Origin: Zantedeschia hybrid cultivar
Lineage: Eukaryota; Streptophyta; Magnoliopsida; Alismatales; Araceae
Direction of reading: 5' to 3'
NCBI GenBank assembly: GCA_030544215.1
Contig: JARZZO010000016.1
Coordinates: forward strand, 32,820,001-32,884,000
DNA: 64,000 nucleotides
In this document: positions 22,783 through 34,747 of the stretch, in pieces
How the letters are laid out: every line of letters starts with the position of its first letter
Position numbering within the stretch: the first letter of the stretch is position 1
Position numbers and translations under genes: made by a program
The notes under the pieces: generated by a model
Database searches by the model: none
Told to the model about the DNA's origin: nothing
The model's input: only the letters and a program-made list of their open reading frames with translations

Positions 22783-24111
22783 CTAGTATTTCTTAAGATA
22801 AAGACCGTTCGAGGGGTGAGTTAACTCTTGCCCTTATGCATTAACTAAACGATAGGCGTTACCAAGGAAAGCATGTGATATGACATATGGTCCTTCCCAG
22901 TTGGGTTGGATCTTAGAACGCAAACCACCAGGTTTTACAAAGATTCTTTTTACAACCATTTCGCCAACTTTAAACTTTCGTTCAATGACTTTCTTTTGAT
23001 AAAAACGTGCTAATCTGTTCTGATATACTCTTGCATGATTAGCAGCTGACCATCTTTTCTCGTCTAAGAATTCCAATTGAGCGAGGAGTGCTCAGTGACG
23101 CTCATCAATGGAAAACTCTTTATTCAATTGTACTCTTAATGACGGGATGAGAACTTCGTATGGAACTGCCGCCTCCATTCTAAATGTTAAGGAATACGGA
23201 GTCTGCCCAGCAGGCGTGCAGATTGAAGTTCGGTATGCCCATAGAGCCTCAATCAGTTTCTCTGGCCAGTCGGAGAACCTATTGGATTTACACGTTTTCT
23301 TGATAATTTTTATTAAAGTCTTATTAGTTGCCTCTACTTAGCCATTGCCTTACGGATAATAGGGAGACGAATTATGCAATGCAATCTTATACCTGTTGCA
23401 GAGGTCCTTCAGCTCTTGTGATATGAACTGCGGTCCATTGTCAATGACGATGGTGTTTGAAATTTTGAATCTTGTAATGATGTTCTTCATAACAAACTTG
23501 TAGACTGTTGACACTTTGACTTCTGTATAAACTTCGGTTTCTGCCCACATGGTGAAGTATTCCGTTGCCATGAAAATGAAGGATTTCTGCTTAATGCCAG
23601 AATTGGGATCACTGAGGGGTCCAATGATGTCGAAAGTCCACATAGAGAAAGGCCATGGAGAGGAAACACGATGGAGTGAAGATGGAGGAGAATGGATCTT
23701 GTCGGCATGAAGGTGACACTTAGCACACCTACGGACATATCCTACACAGTCTTCTTCCATGGTTGGCCAATAGAATCTTTGTTTAAAGATTTTCTTTGAT
23801 AACATCTGTCCATTAACATGGTCACAGCAAACTCCAGTGTGAGATCCTTCCATAACTTTCCAAAGTTCATCTTCGTTCAAGCATCTTAAGAGAACTCCAT
23901 CAAAACCTCGTTTATAAAAGGCTCCTCCAACTAGAGTGTATCTTTGAGCAACTCTCCTGATAGCCCCCTTCTCCTCAGCCGTGGCTTCTTCAGGATACGA
24001 CTGATCTTCACAGTATTGGGCAATCTCAAAATACCAATAGTTTCTCTTCATCTTCCATCTCTTCTTGCAACTCCAATAGCATGATTTGTCGTTTCTCCAC
24101 AATGTCTCCAT
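22783..24111 (-). pseudogene. Gypsy integrase (Tat-type)
   Basis: Read on the minus strand, this shows the zinc-binding HHCC module (SHTGVCCDH then CAKCH, about 23700-23840), the catalytic core with MWTFDIIGPL (first Asp), VIDNGPQF (second Asp) and a GNG-VEATNK motif (Glu, about 23325-23340). Downstream comes the DNA-binding tail with VGEMVVKRIF and NWEGPYVI, ending at the stop codon 22783. Stops interrupt it just before and within the GNGQVEA motif (TAA and TAG where CAA and CAG are expected), near 23094, and at 22834. Integrase joins the cDNA to the host genome. This copy is in a different frame from RT, so a frameshift lies near 24111-24144. Confidence 0.88.
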
Positions 24112-24143
24112 CTCTAACCTTCTTCAGCAACTTCTCTTTAGTC

Positions 24144-26303
24144 CTAAGGAATGAACAATGATTGACGCCTATGGACAATGATTGATTCAAATTGTTTACT
24201 GATTAGAAAATTCAGGGATGATGCGAAAGAAGCTAGAGCGTCGGCTAAGATATTCTGATTCCAAAGTACATGGACGAAGATCAGTTTAGTGAAAAGTTTA
24301 GCATAGGCATAAATGAGTTCTTGGTAAGGCTTGAGTTTAGGATCAAGAGTTCGGTATTTAGTGAGCACTTGGCGAAGGATCAATTGACTATCACCCGCAA
24401 TTCTGAGCTTGGTAGCACTATGGAGATGAGCAGCCTCGAGACCGGCTAGAAGTGCCTCACATTCAGTAGTATTGTTGGTGACAGGAAAGTCAAGCTGAAA
24501 GGCTTGCGGGATGGTGACACCTTCAGGTGATAGCAGAACAATACTAATACCCTTACCATGAGAGTTCAGAGCTCCGTCAAAATGCAGAGTCCACATATCA
24601 TATTTGATTCTGTCAATGGATATCAGTTCCTCATCCGGAAACTCCAATCGGATTGGATCAAAATGAGGAAGAGGGTGATGAGCAAGATGTTCTGTGATAG
24701 CATAGCCTTTGATCGCTTTCTGCTGAATGTAGATAATATCGAATTGAGATAGAAAGATTTGCCATCGTGCTAATCGATCGGTGAGAACAGATTTCTCAAG
24801 GAGGAACTTGATTGGATTCATCCTAGTGATGAGATGTACTCCGTGGGTTAGAAAATAATACTTCAACTTTTGAACTACCTAAACCAATGCAGTACAGGTC
24901 TTCTCTATCGCTGTGTATCTCTGTTTTGCGGGGTTGAGAAGTTTGGAGAGATAATAGGCTGCCATTTCCTTTCCTTCTTCATCTTCTTATGCTAAGACAG
25001 CCCCCATCGCATCATCCAGGACAGAAATATAAAGAACTAGAGGTTTGTCTGGAGATGGTGGTCTCAGATCATGAGGACCTACGAGATATGTCTTCAATCC
25101 GTCGAATGCTTCCTAACACTTATCGTCCCAATCAAATTTGACTCTCGGCTTAGTAAGCTCGTAAAACGGCTTACATCTTTGTGAGTGCTGGAAGACAAAA
25201 TGGCGAATAAATTGCAACCTTCTGATCAATCCTCTCAATTCTTTCAAGTTTTGGGGAGGTGGCATCTCTCTAATAGCCTTGGCCTTGTTGGGATCGATCT
25301 CAATGCCCCGTTTGCTTATGATGAATCCTAACAACTTCCCTGATGATACACCAAATACGCACTTTTTAGGATTCATCTTCAGTTGATATTCTCTTGATCA
25401 TTCCAGGACTCTTGCTAAGACTCCTGCATGTTCAGCCTTGGTCTTAGATTTTACTAACAAATCGTCCACATACATTTCTAAATCAATGTATATCATGTCA
25501 TGGAATATTGCCATCATAGTCCTTTGATAAGTGGCTCCAACATTCTTCAGTCCGAATGGCATAATGACATAACAATAAGTGCCCCAAGGTGTAGTGAATG
25601 ATGTCTTTTCTTGATCTTCCTCTGCCAAGCGAATCTGATTATACCCTGAGAATCCATCCATGAATGACAATGTTTCATAACCAGCTGTGTTATCGATAAG
25701 TACATCTATGTGAGGCAGTGGAAAGTTATCTTTAGGACATGTCTAGTTCAAATATCAAAAATCAATACAGATTCTTACCTTCCCATCCTTTTTCATGACC
25801 AAGACTATATTTGCCACCCATTGCAGATAGAGGACAACTCTAATAAATTTAGCTTTATGTAATTTATCGACCTCTTTCTTCATTTTCAAAGCCATCTGAG
25901 GGTGGAATTACCTCAATTTATGTTTAACAAGGCTAACTCCATCTTTCAATGTCAATCGATGTTCCACTAAGGAGGAATCTAACCACGGCATATCTTCATA
26001 GCTCCAAGCAAAAGTGTCCTTATAGTCTTTGAGAACTTGGACCACTGCCTCCCCATCTACTTCAGAAAGACTTTTACTGACGAGGACAACCTTAGGCTCA
26101 TCTCCAGTGCCTAGATTAATCTCTTTGGTAGGCTCTTCTACAGCGGCTGAGGGTTCATCAAATCTCTTCGCTCTACTGGCATATGCCTCCGCTGCGTCCT
26201 CGTCATCTTCCTCATTTTCAGTAATGAGGTCTTTCTCGTGTAGCAACTCATACACCCCATATCCATCATTGACTAACTCATTTACTTCACATTCTTCTGG
26301 CAT
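24144..26303 (-). pseudogene. Gypsy RT, RNase H and archaeal-type RNase H (Tat-type)
   Basis: One minus-strand frame runs from 26303 to 24144, broken by about eight stops. In order it shows FAWSYEDMPWLD (RT entry, about 25980), LSFMDGFSGYNQIRL (25640-25670), PFGLKNVGATYQR, the catalytic YVDD (about 25460), KLLGFIISKRGIEIDPNK (thumb, about 25300) and the first RNase H around 24870-25090. The second, archaeal-type RNase H comes next (LHFDGALNSHGKGISIVL, TECEALLAGLEAA, IAGDSQLILRQV, NQNILADALASFA; 24150-24600). Having two RNase H domains is characteristic of Tat elements. Some stops are CAG/CAA changes (for example before EAFDG near 25110), others TGG to TAG. Confidence 0.9.
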
Positions 26304-27162
26304 CTGAATGAGATTCTCTAAAAGCTAAGGGATCTGAGAGCAAGAAAGGCATCTTAAAGTTAGATCATGGAGGTATTTATTCGGAATTTGTTTACCCTTA
26401 GACTTCCTAGATTTCCTAATATGACTGACCTGCCTAGAACTAGACTCACTATCCTGACCTAATGAAGACGAATAAGGATAAAAATCAAGGGGTACATGAG
26501 AGAATACAGGTGAATCCTACCGAGGGGAGGGACATAGTAGATCTAGAAGGGAATCTTGCCCGAGTGACCCACGCGGTGGGGTATAATCGGACAAGTAGTA
26601 TGAAGTTTCCTCAACGAGGATGTGTGCGGAAGAGGTTGCCAAATTGGTGTTGTTTTTTCTTTTTTGTTGATGATTTTGAGTATTAATCATGAAACATAAA
26701 TGAATATGAAGAGGAGGATGAGAAGATGGAGGTAATGGCACCAAGGCCAAAGGATTAGGGGGATTATTCAATAGTCCCAGATCAAATCATAGATCCTTTC
26801 GAGGTCGAGAGGAATCTGAGGAATTAGATCCCGGGGGGACAGAGTAACCATAATGGGCGGAGCCCATAGAATATCTTCAGTGATGACCCTCGACCAAGTC
26901 AGGTCAGGAGTAGAGTGCGGAACAGTGTATGGAAGGTAAAAACATGACGGGGATAAGTTTCCCTCTAGAGAAGATCGGTGGTGAATCCAAAATGATAAGG
27001 ATCATCTGGCTCTCCTTCGTCTGTCTCTTCACTTAGCAGGATTCTCTTGTCAAAAATAGCCCCAGGCCCTTCAAACAACTCATCAATCAATGGGGGCCAC
27101 TTTGGTTCTGAGAGATCAAGGAATAACCTATTCAATGCAATGTACAGGTCCCAAATGTCGAA
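26304..27162 (-). pseudogene. Linker between G-patch and RT of the Gypsy polyprotein
   Basis: Minus-strand pieces such as IDELFEGPGAIFDKRIL and DEGEPDDPYHFGF (about 27000-27100) are the linker seen before RT in Tat elements. The stretch is broken by stops and at least one frameshift, since the G-patch frame differs from the RT frame. Confidence 0.6.
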
Positions 27163-27681
27163 CTAGCAGTACCACTCACACTCCAGGTCTTGGATCTTCC
27201 TCCTCTTCCTCAGCCGCAGAGCCTCCAAGGATCGACATGTCAGCAACTCAGAACAGTGTCTGGACAGGTCCCTGCCATAAACATCATACAGGTCAAAGCG
27301 GGAAGTGATTGCCACCATGTTATCATGGTCATGATGGATCATGGGTCCCTTAATGAAATGTGTATATAGAGTCCATATTAAGGGATCCCGGTTTTCTTTA
27401 CACGGGATGGTCATTGTCTTCCAAACTTTCTGACCCTCTTCATGCTGTTGAACAATCTGCCATTTTACCTTCAATGGCCTATAGCCCAAACCATTACCAG
27501 GTATCCTCCTATTGTCTTTAATAGGCTTGGTTCTGCCCTGCAGTTGTGTGCCCAGGCCTTTTCCTGGTTTGTAACCACCTTTCATCAGAATGTCCCAACT
27601 AGGGGTACTAATAAACTTTTCTCTTTTTATGGCATCGACTGGATAAGGAACAAGTATAGTGGCTTTCCAAGGATCAACCAA
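27163..27681 (-). pseudogene. G-patch-containing segment of the Gypsy polyprotein
   Basis: The minus-strand frame shows GGYKPGKGLGTQLQGRTKPI followed by NGLGY, the glycine pattern of a G-patch, about 35-65 residues from the start. G-patch motifs bind RNA or RNA helicases and are known between protease and RT in some Tat-lineage elements. Allowing for the inserted solo LTR and its 5-bp duplication, the frame is the same as that of the protease at 29042-29437. A TAG lies just upstream at about 27695. Confidence 0.8.
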
Positions 27682-27761
27682 AGGAGAATGGATCTATAAG
27701 ACCGACAGAATGGGTTGTCGGCCAAGGGGAGGATCCGGCTTAATGTTCAAGGAATGAGCAG

Positions 27762-29041
27762 TGTGAGTGCTCAAATAGTGATGTATGATTATCATGAAAA
27801 TTTTGTTGATTAAATGACAAATAAACCTATTAAAAACTATGTGATCACCAGAAACTTTTGATTAAAAAGTTTCAAAAGATAAAGATTGATCGCTTACCTA
27901 TTTTTGACGTGGGAGATGTTGAAGTTCTTGATTCTCCTCCTTCAGCCGGCTGAAGAAAAAGAGCCCTTCTAACTTTGTTCTTGCTTTCAATGCTTATTGG
28001 GCTTTGAAGATCGTCCAGATTGATTCCCTCCTTTTGATCTCCTTTGTACCTTGCAAAGAATAGAATAAAAGAAAGAGAAAGAACAATAAGAACTCAAATA
28101 GCGATAGTATCTATTCCAATAATTATTCTAATCATGCAACTCAAACAAATGAACTCACTTGTTTTGTGGTCTTTGAAACCCCTTAACATGTGGGTTGAAA
28201 ATTATGCTAGTGTTGTGTGTACCATGAAATGATGTGATGAGTGGAATTATGAACTAATATGCTAAAATGAATGAAAATTATGCAGAAATTGATTAAGAAA
28301 AAACTAAGTTGGATGGCCTATGGACAGTCTTGGTTCTTGAATAGATGACGAAAGGACGAAGAGAGGATAAAGTTTACTTCAAAACTCCTGGAAATAGTAG
28401 TAGCGCCTCGATCCTTCAACGTTTGGATGTCATCTCTCTTTTGAATTCTTTCTTCAGAGATCTCTACTAATTTGCTAACGACTTCCGCACTAACTTTTTT
28501 AATGGCCAAGGACTTGGGTATTTATAGACTTAAGTTCGCGCATCTGCGGTTACTTACGGATTAACATGAAAGGGTTTGAAGCCAATCCAACTAAGAAACA
28601 GATAAATACAGTTTAATTCATCATTATCTATAATTAAGTAAAACGCGTCGTCCAAGGAAGACGTCTTTTAGCTTAATTAAGATAAGGATAAACATCGGGA
28701 AAAAGAAACAGAATTAGTTTAGGAAACCTAAATAGCGTTGTGCAAGGTAGACGTCTTTTAGTTTATTAATTAATTAATTAAAAATCGAAATAAGAATAAA
28801 ATCCTAAATGGTGTCTTCACAGGTCGACGTCTTTTAGAATCTTTAATATTTGATTAAAAATCTGAGTTAAAATAAATTTCATTAATAAACCTAAATTATG
28901 TATGTCTTGCCCAATGTCATTTAGATAATTATTCCAGTAAAATTATAAAAATTAACTAATGATTAAATATCAGACCATTTTGAGGCATTATTATATGACA
29001 TGAAATTTACTCAAAATGATGTCAAAATTAGCGTGTCTACA
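27762..29041 (-). mobile_element. Gypsy solo LTR (1280 bp) inside the protease-RT linker
   Basis: It starts TGTGAGTGCTCAAATAG, like the start of the LTR at 33285, and ends GTGTCTACA. It is flanked by AGCAG (27757-27761) and AGCAA (29042-29046), a 5-bp target duplication with one transition. Removing it and one copy of the duplication rejoins the reading frame on both sides. It carries four GACGC palindromes (about 28641-28672, 28727-28757, 28805-28836, 28897-28924). It is a diverged relative of the LTRs of its host element. Confidence 0.9.
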
Positions 29042-29450
29042 AGCAACAGCAAGGATTGGCATGCTCGTCACCTTAATGATCCGTCCTTTGTATGGAAATT
29101 TGAGACATTGATGATTTGTAGATGGAATCACCTCAAAGGATTTGATGTAAGGACGCCCAAGGATACCTTTCAAAGAGGGGTTGATTTCTAAGATATGGAA
29201 CTCGACTTTGACATGACAAACGGGACCTAACTCCACCGTTAAATAGACCATTCCCAAAGGGGAATGGGTAGAGTTGTCATAAGCAGTAACAGATATGGGA
29301 GAAGGCAGCCACTTCTCTCTAGGTATATTGCAGAATTCTAAAGTCTTTGGTGATAACACATTGATGGAAGCTTCTGTATCAACCAAACATGCATCTACAG
29401 CCTTCTTGCAGATGTTGATTGTAATACTCAGTGCCATGCTCCTGGCTGCT
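29042..29450 (-). pseudogene. Gypsy aspartic protease (retropepsin)
   Basis: The minus-strand frame has the active-site region ACLVDTEASINVL, where the usual DTGAS is changed to DTEAS, and further on the flap-like and second-half motifs (LGMVYLTVELG, FHILEINPSLKGILGRPYI). The Gly to Glu change in the catalytic triad should abolish activity. It cleaves the polyprotein in working elements. It is in frame with gag upstream and cut at the solo LTR at 29041. Confidence 0.88.
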
Positions 29451-32401
29451 GGTGGAACTAGCTTGGGTGTATAGAATGAAATGGAAGGCTGCTCCCCTTA
29501 TGGCACTAATAGTGCAGTTATCTTCTCTATCGGTACGTCTAATAGTGTAGTTATCTTCTCTATCGGCACGTCCTCATTGACTATAACTCTTTTGAGATAT
29601 TCCATTAAAGCTTCTAGGTGGGTTTTAGATCTTTTGATCAACTCGAGCAATGAGATGCGTGCTGGTGTTATGTCTAGGTGTTTCAATAGATCTTATGGAG
29701 TTCCAGGTGCACTCTCCTCGTTCTGTACTTCATCTGGCGGCTGTGGTGGTCCGTCTCTGACTGTGGATTGAGGAAAAACTTTGTTGAAAATTCTCCCGCT
29801 CCGGAGCGCATGTTGATCATCATTGGAATGTGATATTTTGATTATTGCCGGGTTAATGAGAGGTTTGGAGGGGGTAATGGGTTTATATACGGACAATGGT
29901 GGGTTATTTGGTGGAGGTTTTGGAACGTGGATGAGTGGTTTGGAGGGTTGTATGGTATGGGGATAGGTGATTGGTGTAGGTGATGTGGGGAAGGGAATGC
30001 AGAGCAATGGTTTGGATGGCATGAGGGGTTTGTGGTGGTCGGGTGATGGTAGGGGGTTATTTGGAGGATATATGGTAGAGGAGGGAGTGATGGGTTTTAG
30101 GTAGGTCGGCGGTGGAGTGAGTCTATGGTAGGCGGGTGTTGGTATGGGAGCAATGGTTATGGTTTCTGCTTTTGGTATACGGAGAATGCGGCGAGGTGAT
30201 TGCTCGGCGGTACTCGGGATATGACCTGTTGAGTAAACAGAGGATGATTCCTCTATCTTCCATTGTTGGCCCCTATTAGCCTCAGACCGGCTATTAATAA
30301 GAATTGGGACGATCTAGTTTTGATGCTCTGCCAACGGTATCTGCACTATACCCATATTTGGTGGTGCTGGTGCTCTTTGCATTTGTTGTTGTTGCTATTG
30401 CGGTGGTTGTTGCTATTGTTGTTGCTATGGTCTTTGCGCCCTCAAGGTTGCTATATATTTTCTCATCTCCTTCCAGTCAATACCCCCTTGCTCATTTAGA
30501 TCATGGATGTAGTCCCTGAATTGGAAGCATGCATCTACTGTATGTCCAAGTTGTCTATGGAAGACACAGTACCTAGAGGCATCAGCATTCTGGGGCCAAA
30601 CTGTTTTCTCTTTTGGCAAAACCAAAGCATTGGCTGCCATAAGGGCGTTGAGTATGTCTAATAAAGATTCTGGGAATGGAGGATAAGATGCCCTCTTTGG
30701 GCCTGGCGGTTTTCTCTGTTGGTTGTAGTCACCCGGTGGAGGTACATTGTGATATGCCGGCTGCTGACGTGACTGATTGAACGTCTGTTGATACTGCTGC
30801 TGATGCTGATTGTAGGCTGGCTGGTATGGTTGCTGAGGCGGCCTGAAACCCTGCTGATTTGGCGATCTCTGCCCTGTATACTGTGGTTGTTGCTGTTGGT
30901 TTCTCATGAACTATGGTTGATTGTTATTTACAGTGTTGATTTGTTCATGAGAGAGTATGCCTTCACTAGTGGGACCCATGCTAGAAGAACTTGGCATCAC
31001 AGGCTTCTGTGGTGGAGGTCTGCTGGGTATATGGGGGTCAAAAACATTGGCAAAAGTGGAATCCTTGAATGCGTTTTGAGCATAACGCGCCCTCTCGTAC
31101 AGATCTGCCATGATGGTCAAATTATTCAGTGCCAATACCAATTTATACTGGGGAGTGGCATTGACAACCATCAACTTCGGTAGTTCTTGTTCGGACAGGT
31201 GATCTCTTATTTTCTAAGCCATTCCTCGCCATCTATTTGCGAATGTTATGAAGTCTTCATCAGGCTTCTTCTTTTCGTTGAATAAATCAGTAATAGACAA
31301 GGTAGGTGCCACCCTATCTTTGTATCTCTGTAAGAACTTCTTTGATACAACGTCGAAGTTCTCTACCTCACTCAGGTCTAGAGTGAAAAACCACTCCAAA
31401 GTTGACCCTTCCAATGGCCTCCTAAAGAGGAAGGCCAGTGCTCTTTTATCATGCTGCCAGAATGATGATTCATACATAAATTCCTTGATATGAAGGAAAG
31501 GATTGCCTACGTCGTTGTACTTTCTATAGACTAGCATTTCGGAAGGCAGGAGATGGAAGACTGGCAGATTAGGAACAGAGAGTTCATGAGCAGTTTTACT
31601 ATCTATCTTCTTCTCAAAACTCTTGAACCTCTCATCCATCTGAGAAATTTTATTAAGTAGAAGTTGAGTGGCAGAATCTGCTGGTGAAGGTGGAGGTTGT
31701 TGAAAAGACTGCCTCTTGGAATAAGCAGGGATGGGAGGATAGTAAGGTTGTGGACTAGATGTATTTCCACCTTGCTTGAAGACATTCTGATAAACTAGAG
31801 TCTGCGGCCTGACAGGATGCCGCGAACTAGATTGTTGATGACCTGTGGGCCGAGGGGTAGAAATATGGAGGCCTTCCATGGCCCGAGTAGGAGTTTGATA
31901 AACAGAGGGGTGAACCGTGGGATTTGGTTCAGGTGACTGTAAGGGGGTTTTCCCTTTCAGAATAGATTGGATAGCGTCAAACTAACGAGGATCCACATGA
32001 TTAGATAGAGCCCCCATGGGGGCAGCGAGATCAGAAGGATGATTGGACGAGGGTCCGGCTTGGTCTTGGACTCCTTCAAAGACGGGGTTGGAAATGACAT
32101 GAACATGGGAATGATCACCCATATCCTGATTATATTGATCATAAGTTGAATCCATCTGAAATTGAGGGGCATGAGCTTCTCCCTCGTGTAAAGTTTGAAA
32201 TTGATTGGAATTATAAGCATCTCTCTCGTCTTTTGAATAAGATGAATCATAAACCTGAGGGGTATGAGCATCTCCCTCGTACTCCACCACATCTTCTTGT
32301 TTGAAGGCAACCATGCCGAGAGTTCTACCTGATCGGAGCATCATGATATTAATTTTTGTTAACAAAGATTCAAACAAGTTGTGCAGGCGATTAGCAAACA
32401 A
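29451..32401 (-). pseudogene. Gypsy gag with zinc-knuckle-like motif and Pro/Gln-rich linkers
   Basis: A single minus-strand frame (with stops at 31982, 31214, about 30911 and others) starts with ATG 32401. It contains MLRSGRTLGM near the N-end, a proline-rich region (about 31750-31870), and the retrotransposon gag core (LPSEMLVYRKYNDVGNPF, WFFTLDLSEVENFDVV, KKKPDEDFITFANRWRGMA; 31214-31610). A glutamine-rich stretch (30780-30907) follows, then CVFHRQLGHTVDAC (about 30540-30580), a variant zinc knuckle typical of Tat elements, and a Pro/Lys-rich linker to the protease. In-frame stops sit where CAG is expected. Gag forms the particle that packages element RNA. Confidence 0.85.
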
Positions 32402-33284
32402 GTGGATGGTTACGTTATCTTAGAATTCCTTGTTGAATTATTTGGATTGTTAAACACAAATTCACTCAATGGGTAGGATCCTAGTTTCAATTCAGTTTTC
32501 CACCGTTATACTCTATGGTTCTCTCACAACGTTATGGATGACTAACCAGGACTTCAATTGGTACAACCAGCCCGATGAACAAGGAGGAATATCTTGCTTT
32601 TGGGAACTTACGGAGGTCTTAACACCAACCACACTAATCTGACCGAGGGACCGACCCAGTCAGACAGAGGTGAAGATGCTAAGAAAGTTTTCCTATGGGG
32701 GGGGTGAGCCCCATTGCAGATGACCTACGGCCTGGATGGCCTCTAATGTACTATAAGATAAATATAAGTAACAAAAAGATCAAAGATCCGAGGACTGATG
32801 AGCAAAAGAAGAAATTGTTTGAATCGCGTCGCTGTTTACCGACGCTATTCAAGGCATAAGCTTCTTTTGTTAACAGAACCTCAGGCAGCAGCGCAACAAG
32901 AATATAAGGCTGAATGGCGTCTTGACGAAACGACGCGGTTTGAATCGCGTCTCTCTGTCTAGATGCTATTTAGAGCCTGAAAGCAGTAAACATAGAGCAA
33001 TTTCGAGGACAATCCTCTCTCAAAGTATCAAAATAAACCAACACAAACTCAATCAACCACACACTTCCTATCACACTCACAACTTTCAATCAATCACGAG
33101 AGGGCAAGATCTTGCCGCGGGATGTGCACATAGTGCACGTAGGGATAAAAATAACCAAACTCACCAATTAGTGAAAGGAGTGCCCGAGGGACACAAGTGG
33201 TGCACCGTGGGTGCCCGATGATAAAAGCAAGAACAAATATTAAAAAGACGGTGAGACCAAGTCCCACTGTAATTGCCAAAAAGT
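32402..33284 (-). other. Gypsy 5' leader with primer-binding site and palindromes
   Basis: The leader between the 5' LTR and gag has no convincing gene. On the minus strand, TTTTTGGCAATTACAGTGGG (33262-33281) next to the LTR end resembles the TTTGGCGAYTCYRCTGGGGA primer site used by Ogre/Tat elements (tRNA-Arg type). Three palindromes of the GGCGTC/GACGC type lie at about 32824-32973, some 420-570 bp upstream of the gag start. Confidence 0.7.
32824..32973. repeat. GACGC palindromes in the gag leader
   Basis: Units: AATCGCGTC...CGACGCTATTCAA (32822-32853), AATGGCGTC...GACGCGGTTTGAA (32914-32945) and an overlapping AATCGCGTC...GATGCTATTTAG (32942-32973). The second and third share the word GGTTTGAATCGC at their join. 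Confidence 0.75.
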
Positions 33285-34577
33285 TGTGGATGTTCAAATT
33301 AGGTGTGTGATGTTCATGATTTGGTGTTGCTTATATGAATAGTAAAACTATTAAAAATTAAAGCAAACGTGATCGCCATAAACTATAAAAGTTTCAAAGA
33401 AAGATTGATCACTTACCTTTTCCAATTTGGGAGATGTTGAGTTCTTGATTCCTTCTCTATGGTTGGCCAAATAAAGAGAGCCCTTTTTTTAAGATGTTCT
33501 TGCTTTTGATTTCTTAACAGTTATTCCTTTGAACGTCCTTCTTTCTTCTTCTTTGCACCTCGTAAAAGATTAAACAAAAAAGAATCTAATTAGAACTAGA
33601 GTAGAGTAGTATCTATTATAATAAGAAATTTAAACATGTAACTACACTAATCTACTCACTTGCTTGTTCTTCTTTAAACCTCTAACATGCATGTGGGTTT
33701 GGAAATATGAGTGTGTGTGTATGAACATGAAGTGATGATGATGATGATGAACCATGAAAAACAATGATGAATCTATAAAATTAAGGAAAAGCTAAAAGGA
33801 ATTAGGAAAAGAAGATGGTTGGTTGGCTCCTACATAGCCTTTGTTTTCAAAAGCTTCAAAGGATAAAAAGGGATGAAGAAAAAGGAGCTTTGGATGAATC
33901 TTCTCTTGATGTCCACGTTTTCCTCCTCTAGAGCCTTCAAACACCTTGCTTCAAGCTTCAAAATCACCAATGGCCAACCCCATTTTGAAGGTCCAAAGGG
34001 TGTTGTATTTATAAGAATAAGTTTATGGGTGTTTAGGGCTTCAAAATGACTCTCTCCCGCAGTCGGACTTATCCTGGATGAGTATGGAGGAGTTAGCAAC
34101 CTTCCCAACTTCGAAGACTAGATTATCTCGGCCAAATTATGTTTATCAGGAAACCCGCAAATCGCGTCGTTCAACCGGGACGCCATTTGGCTAACTAAAG
34201 CGGCCAAAATAGAAACAAAATATGGAAAGGAAACCGAAATATATTACGAAACTTAAATTGCGTCTCCCAAGGATGACATGCTTTAACTAATTTAGGAAAT
34301 TAATTCGGATTAAAAATCAGAAACTCAGACGGATTAGGACTTAAATGGCGTCTCCCTTCGGCGACGCTATTCAATTAAATCTATCTAAATTTGGAAATTT
34401 AATTCTGAACTTATTTCGGTTAGGAATCTAAATAGCGTCGTGGTTGGGCGACACTAATTAACAAATTTTGAGAAAAATTAATAAAATTAATTAATGATTA
34501 AACATCAGACCATTTTGGGGCATTATAATTGTGACATGAAATTTACTCAATATGAAGTCAAAATTAACGTGTCTACA
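33285..34577 (-). mobile_element. Gypsy 5' LTR (1293 bp)
   Basis: It runs from TGTGGATGTTC to GTGTCTACA and lies next to a primer-site-like sequence on the left (minus-strand downstream). The outer flank is GCGGT at 34578-34582. It holds palindromes at 34159-34188, about 34250-34290, 34344-34375 and 34431-34460. It contains a minus-strand open stretch (33830-34108) that is also present in the 3' LTR but has no known domain. Confidence 0.88.
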
Positions 34578-34747
34578 GCGGTGTCACATTGACGGAACCA
34601 TTCAGACGCAGATTTGAATCCGTGTGCGGTAATGATCGATTACCCATTCTAATCCGGTTTTAATTTAATCGAAACGGACTGGGACCGCAGCAATATTATT
34701 TTGTTTTCCGCTACGTTTGCGATCTCGAGAAACTCGAGAACCTAACA
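34578..34747 (+). mobile_element. End of a Copia LTR
   Basis: From GCGGTGTCACATTGACGGAACC to AACCTAACA it matches the last part of the other Copia LTRs (compare 190-360), including the palindrome GATTTGAATCC (34606-34623). The Gypsy element is inserted immediately to its left. It could be the remaining right end of the LTR whose left piece is at 13817-13948. Confidence 0.65.

Larger units (their letters stand above)
13949..34577 (-). mobile_element. Tat/Ogre-like Gypsy element carrying two antisense PMD-type genes
   Basis: The two LTR copies (13949-15020 and 33285-34577) are closely similar and in the same orientation. On the minus strand the order is LTR, primer site, leader, gag, protease, G-patch segment, RT, RNase H, archaeal-type RNase H, integrase, two opposite-strand genes, polypurine tract and LTR. 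The second RNase H, the G-patch, the primer site resembling TTGGCNATTNCNGTGGGACTT and extra antisense genes after integrase are traits of the Tat lineage. The right outer flank is GCGGT (34578-34582). The left outer LTR end is missing about 220 bp, so the duplication cannot be checked. Many stops and at least two frameshifts show it is dead. A solo LTR (27762-29041) is inserted in it. Confidence 0.88.

Noticed and set aside
34578..34582. GCGGT as confirmed target duplication of the PMD-carrying Gypsy element
   Set aside because: The matching left flank is lost with the truncated outer LTR end at 13949, so it cannot be confirmed.
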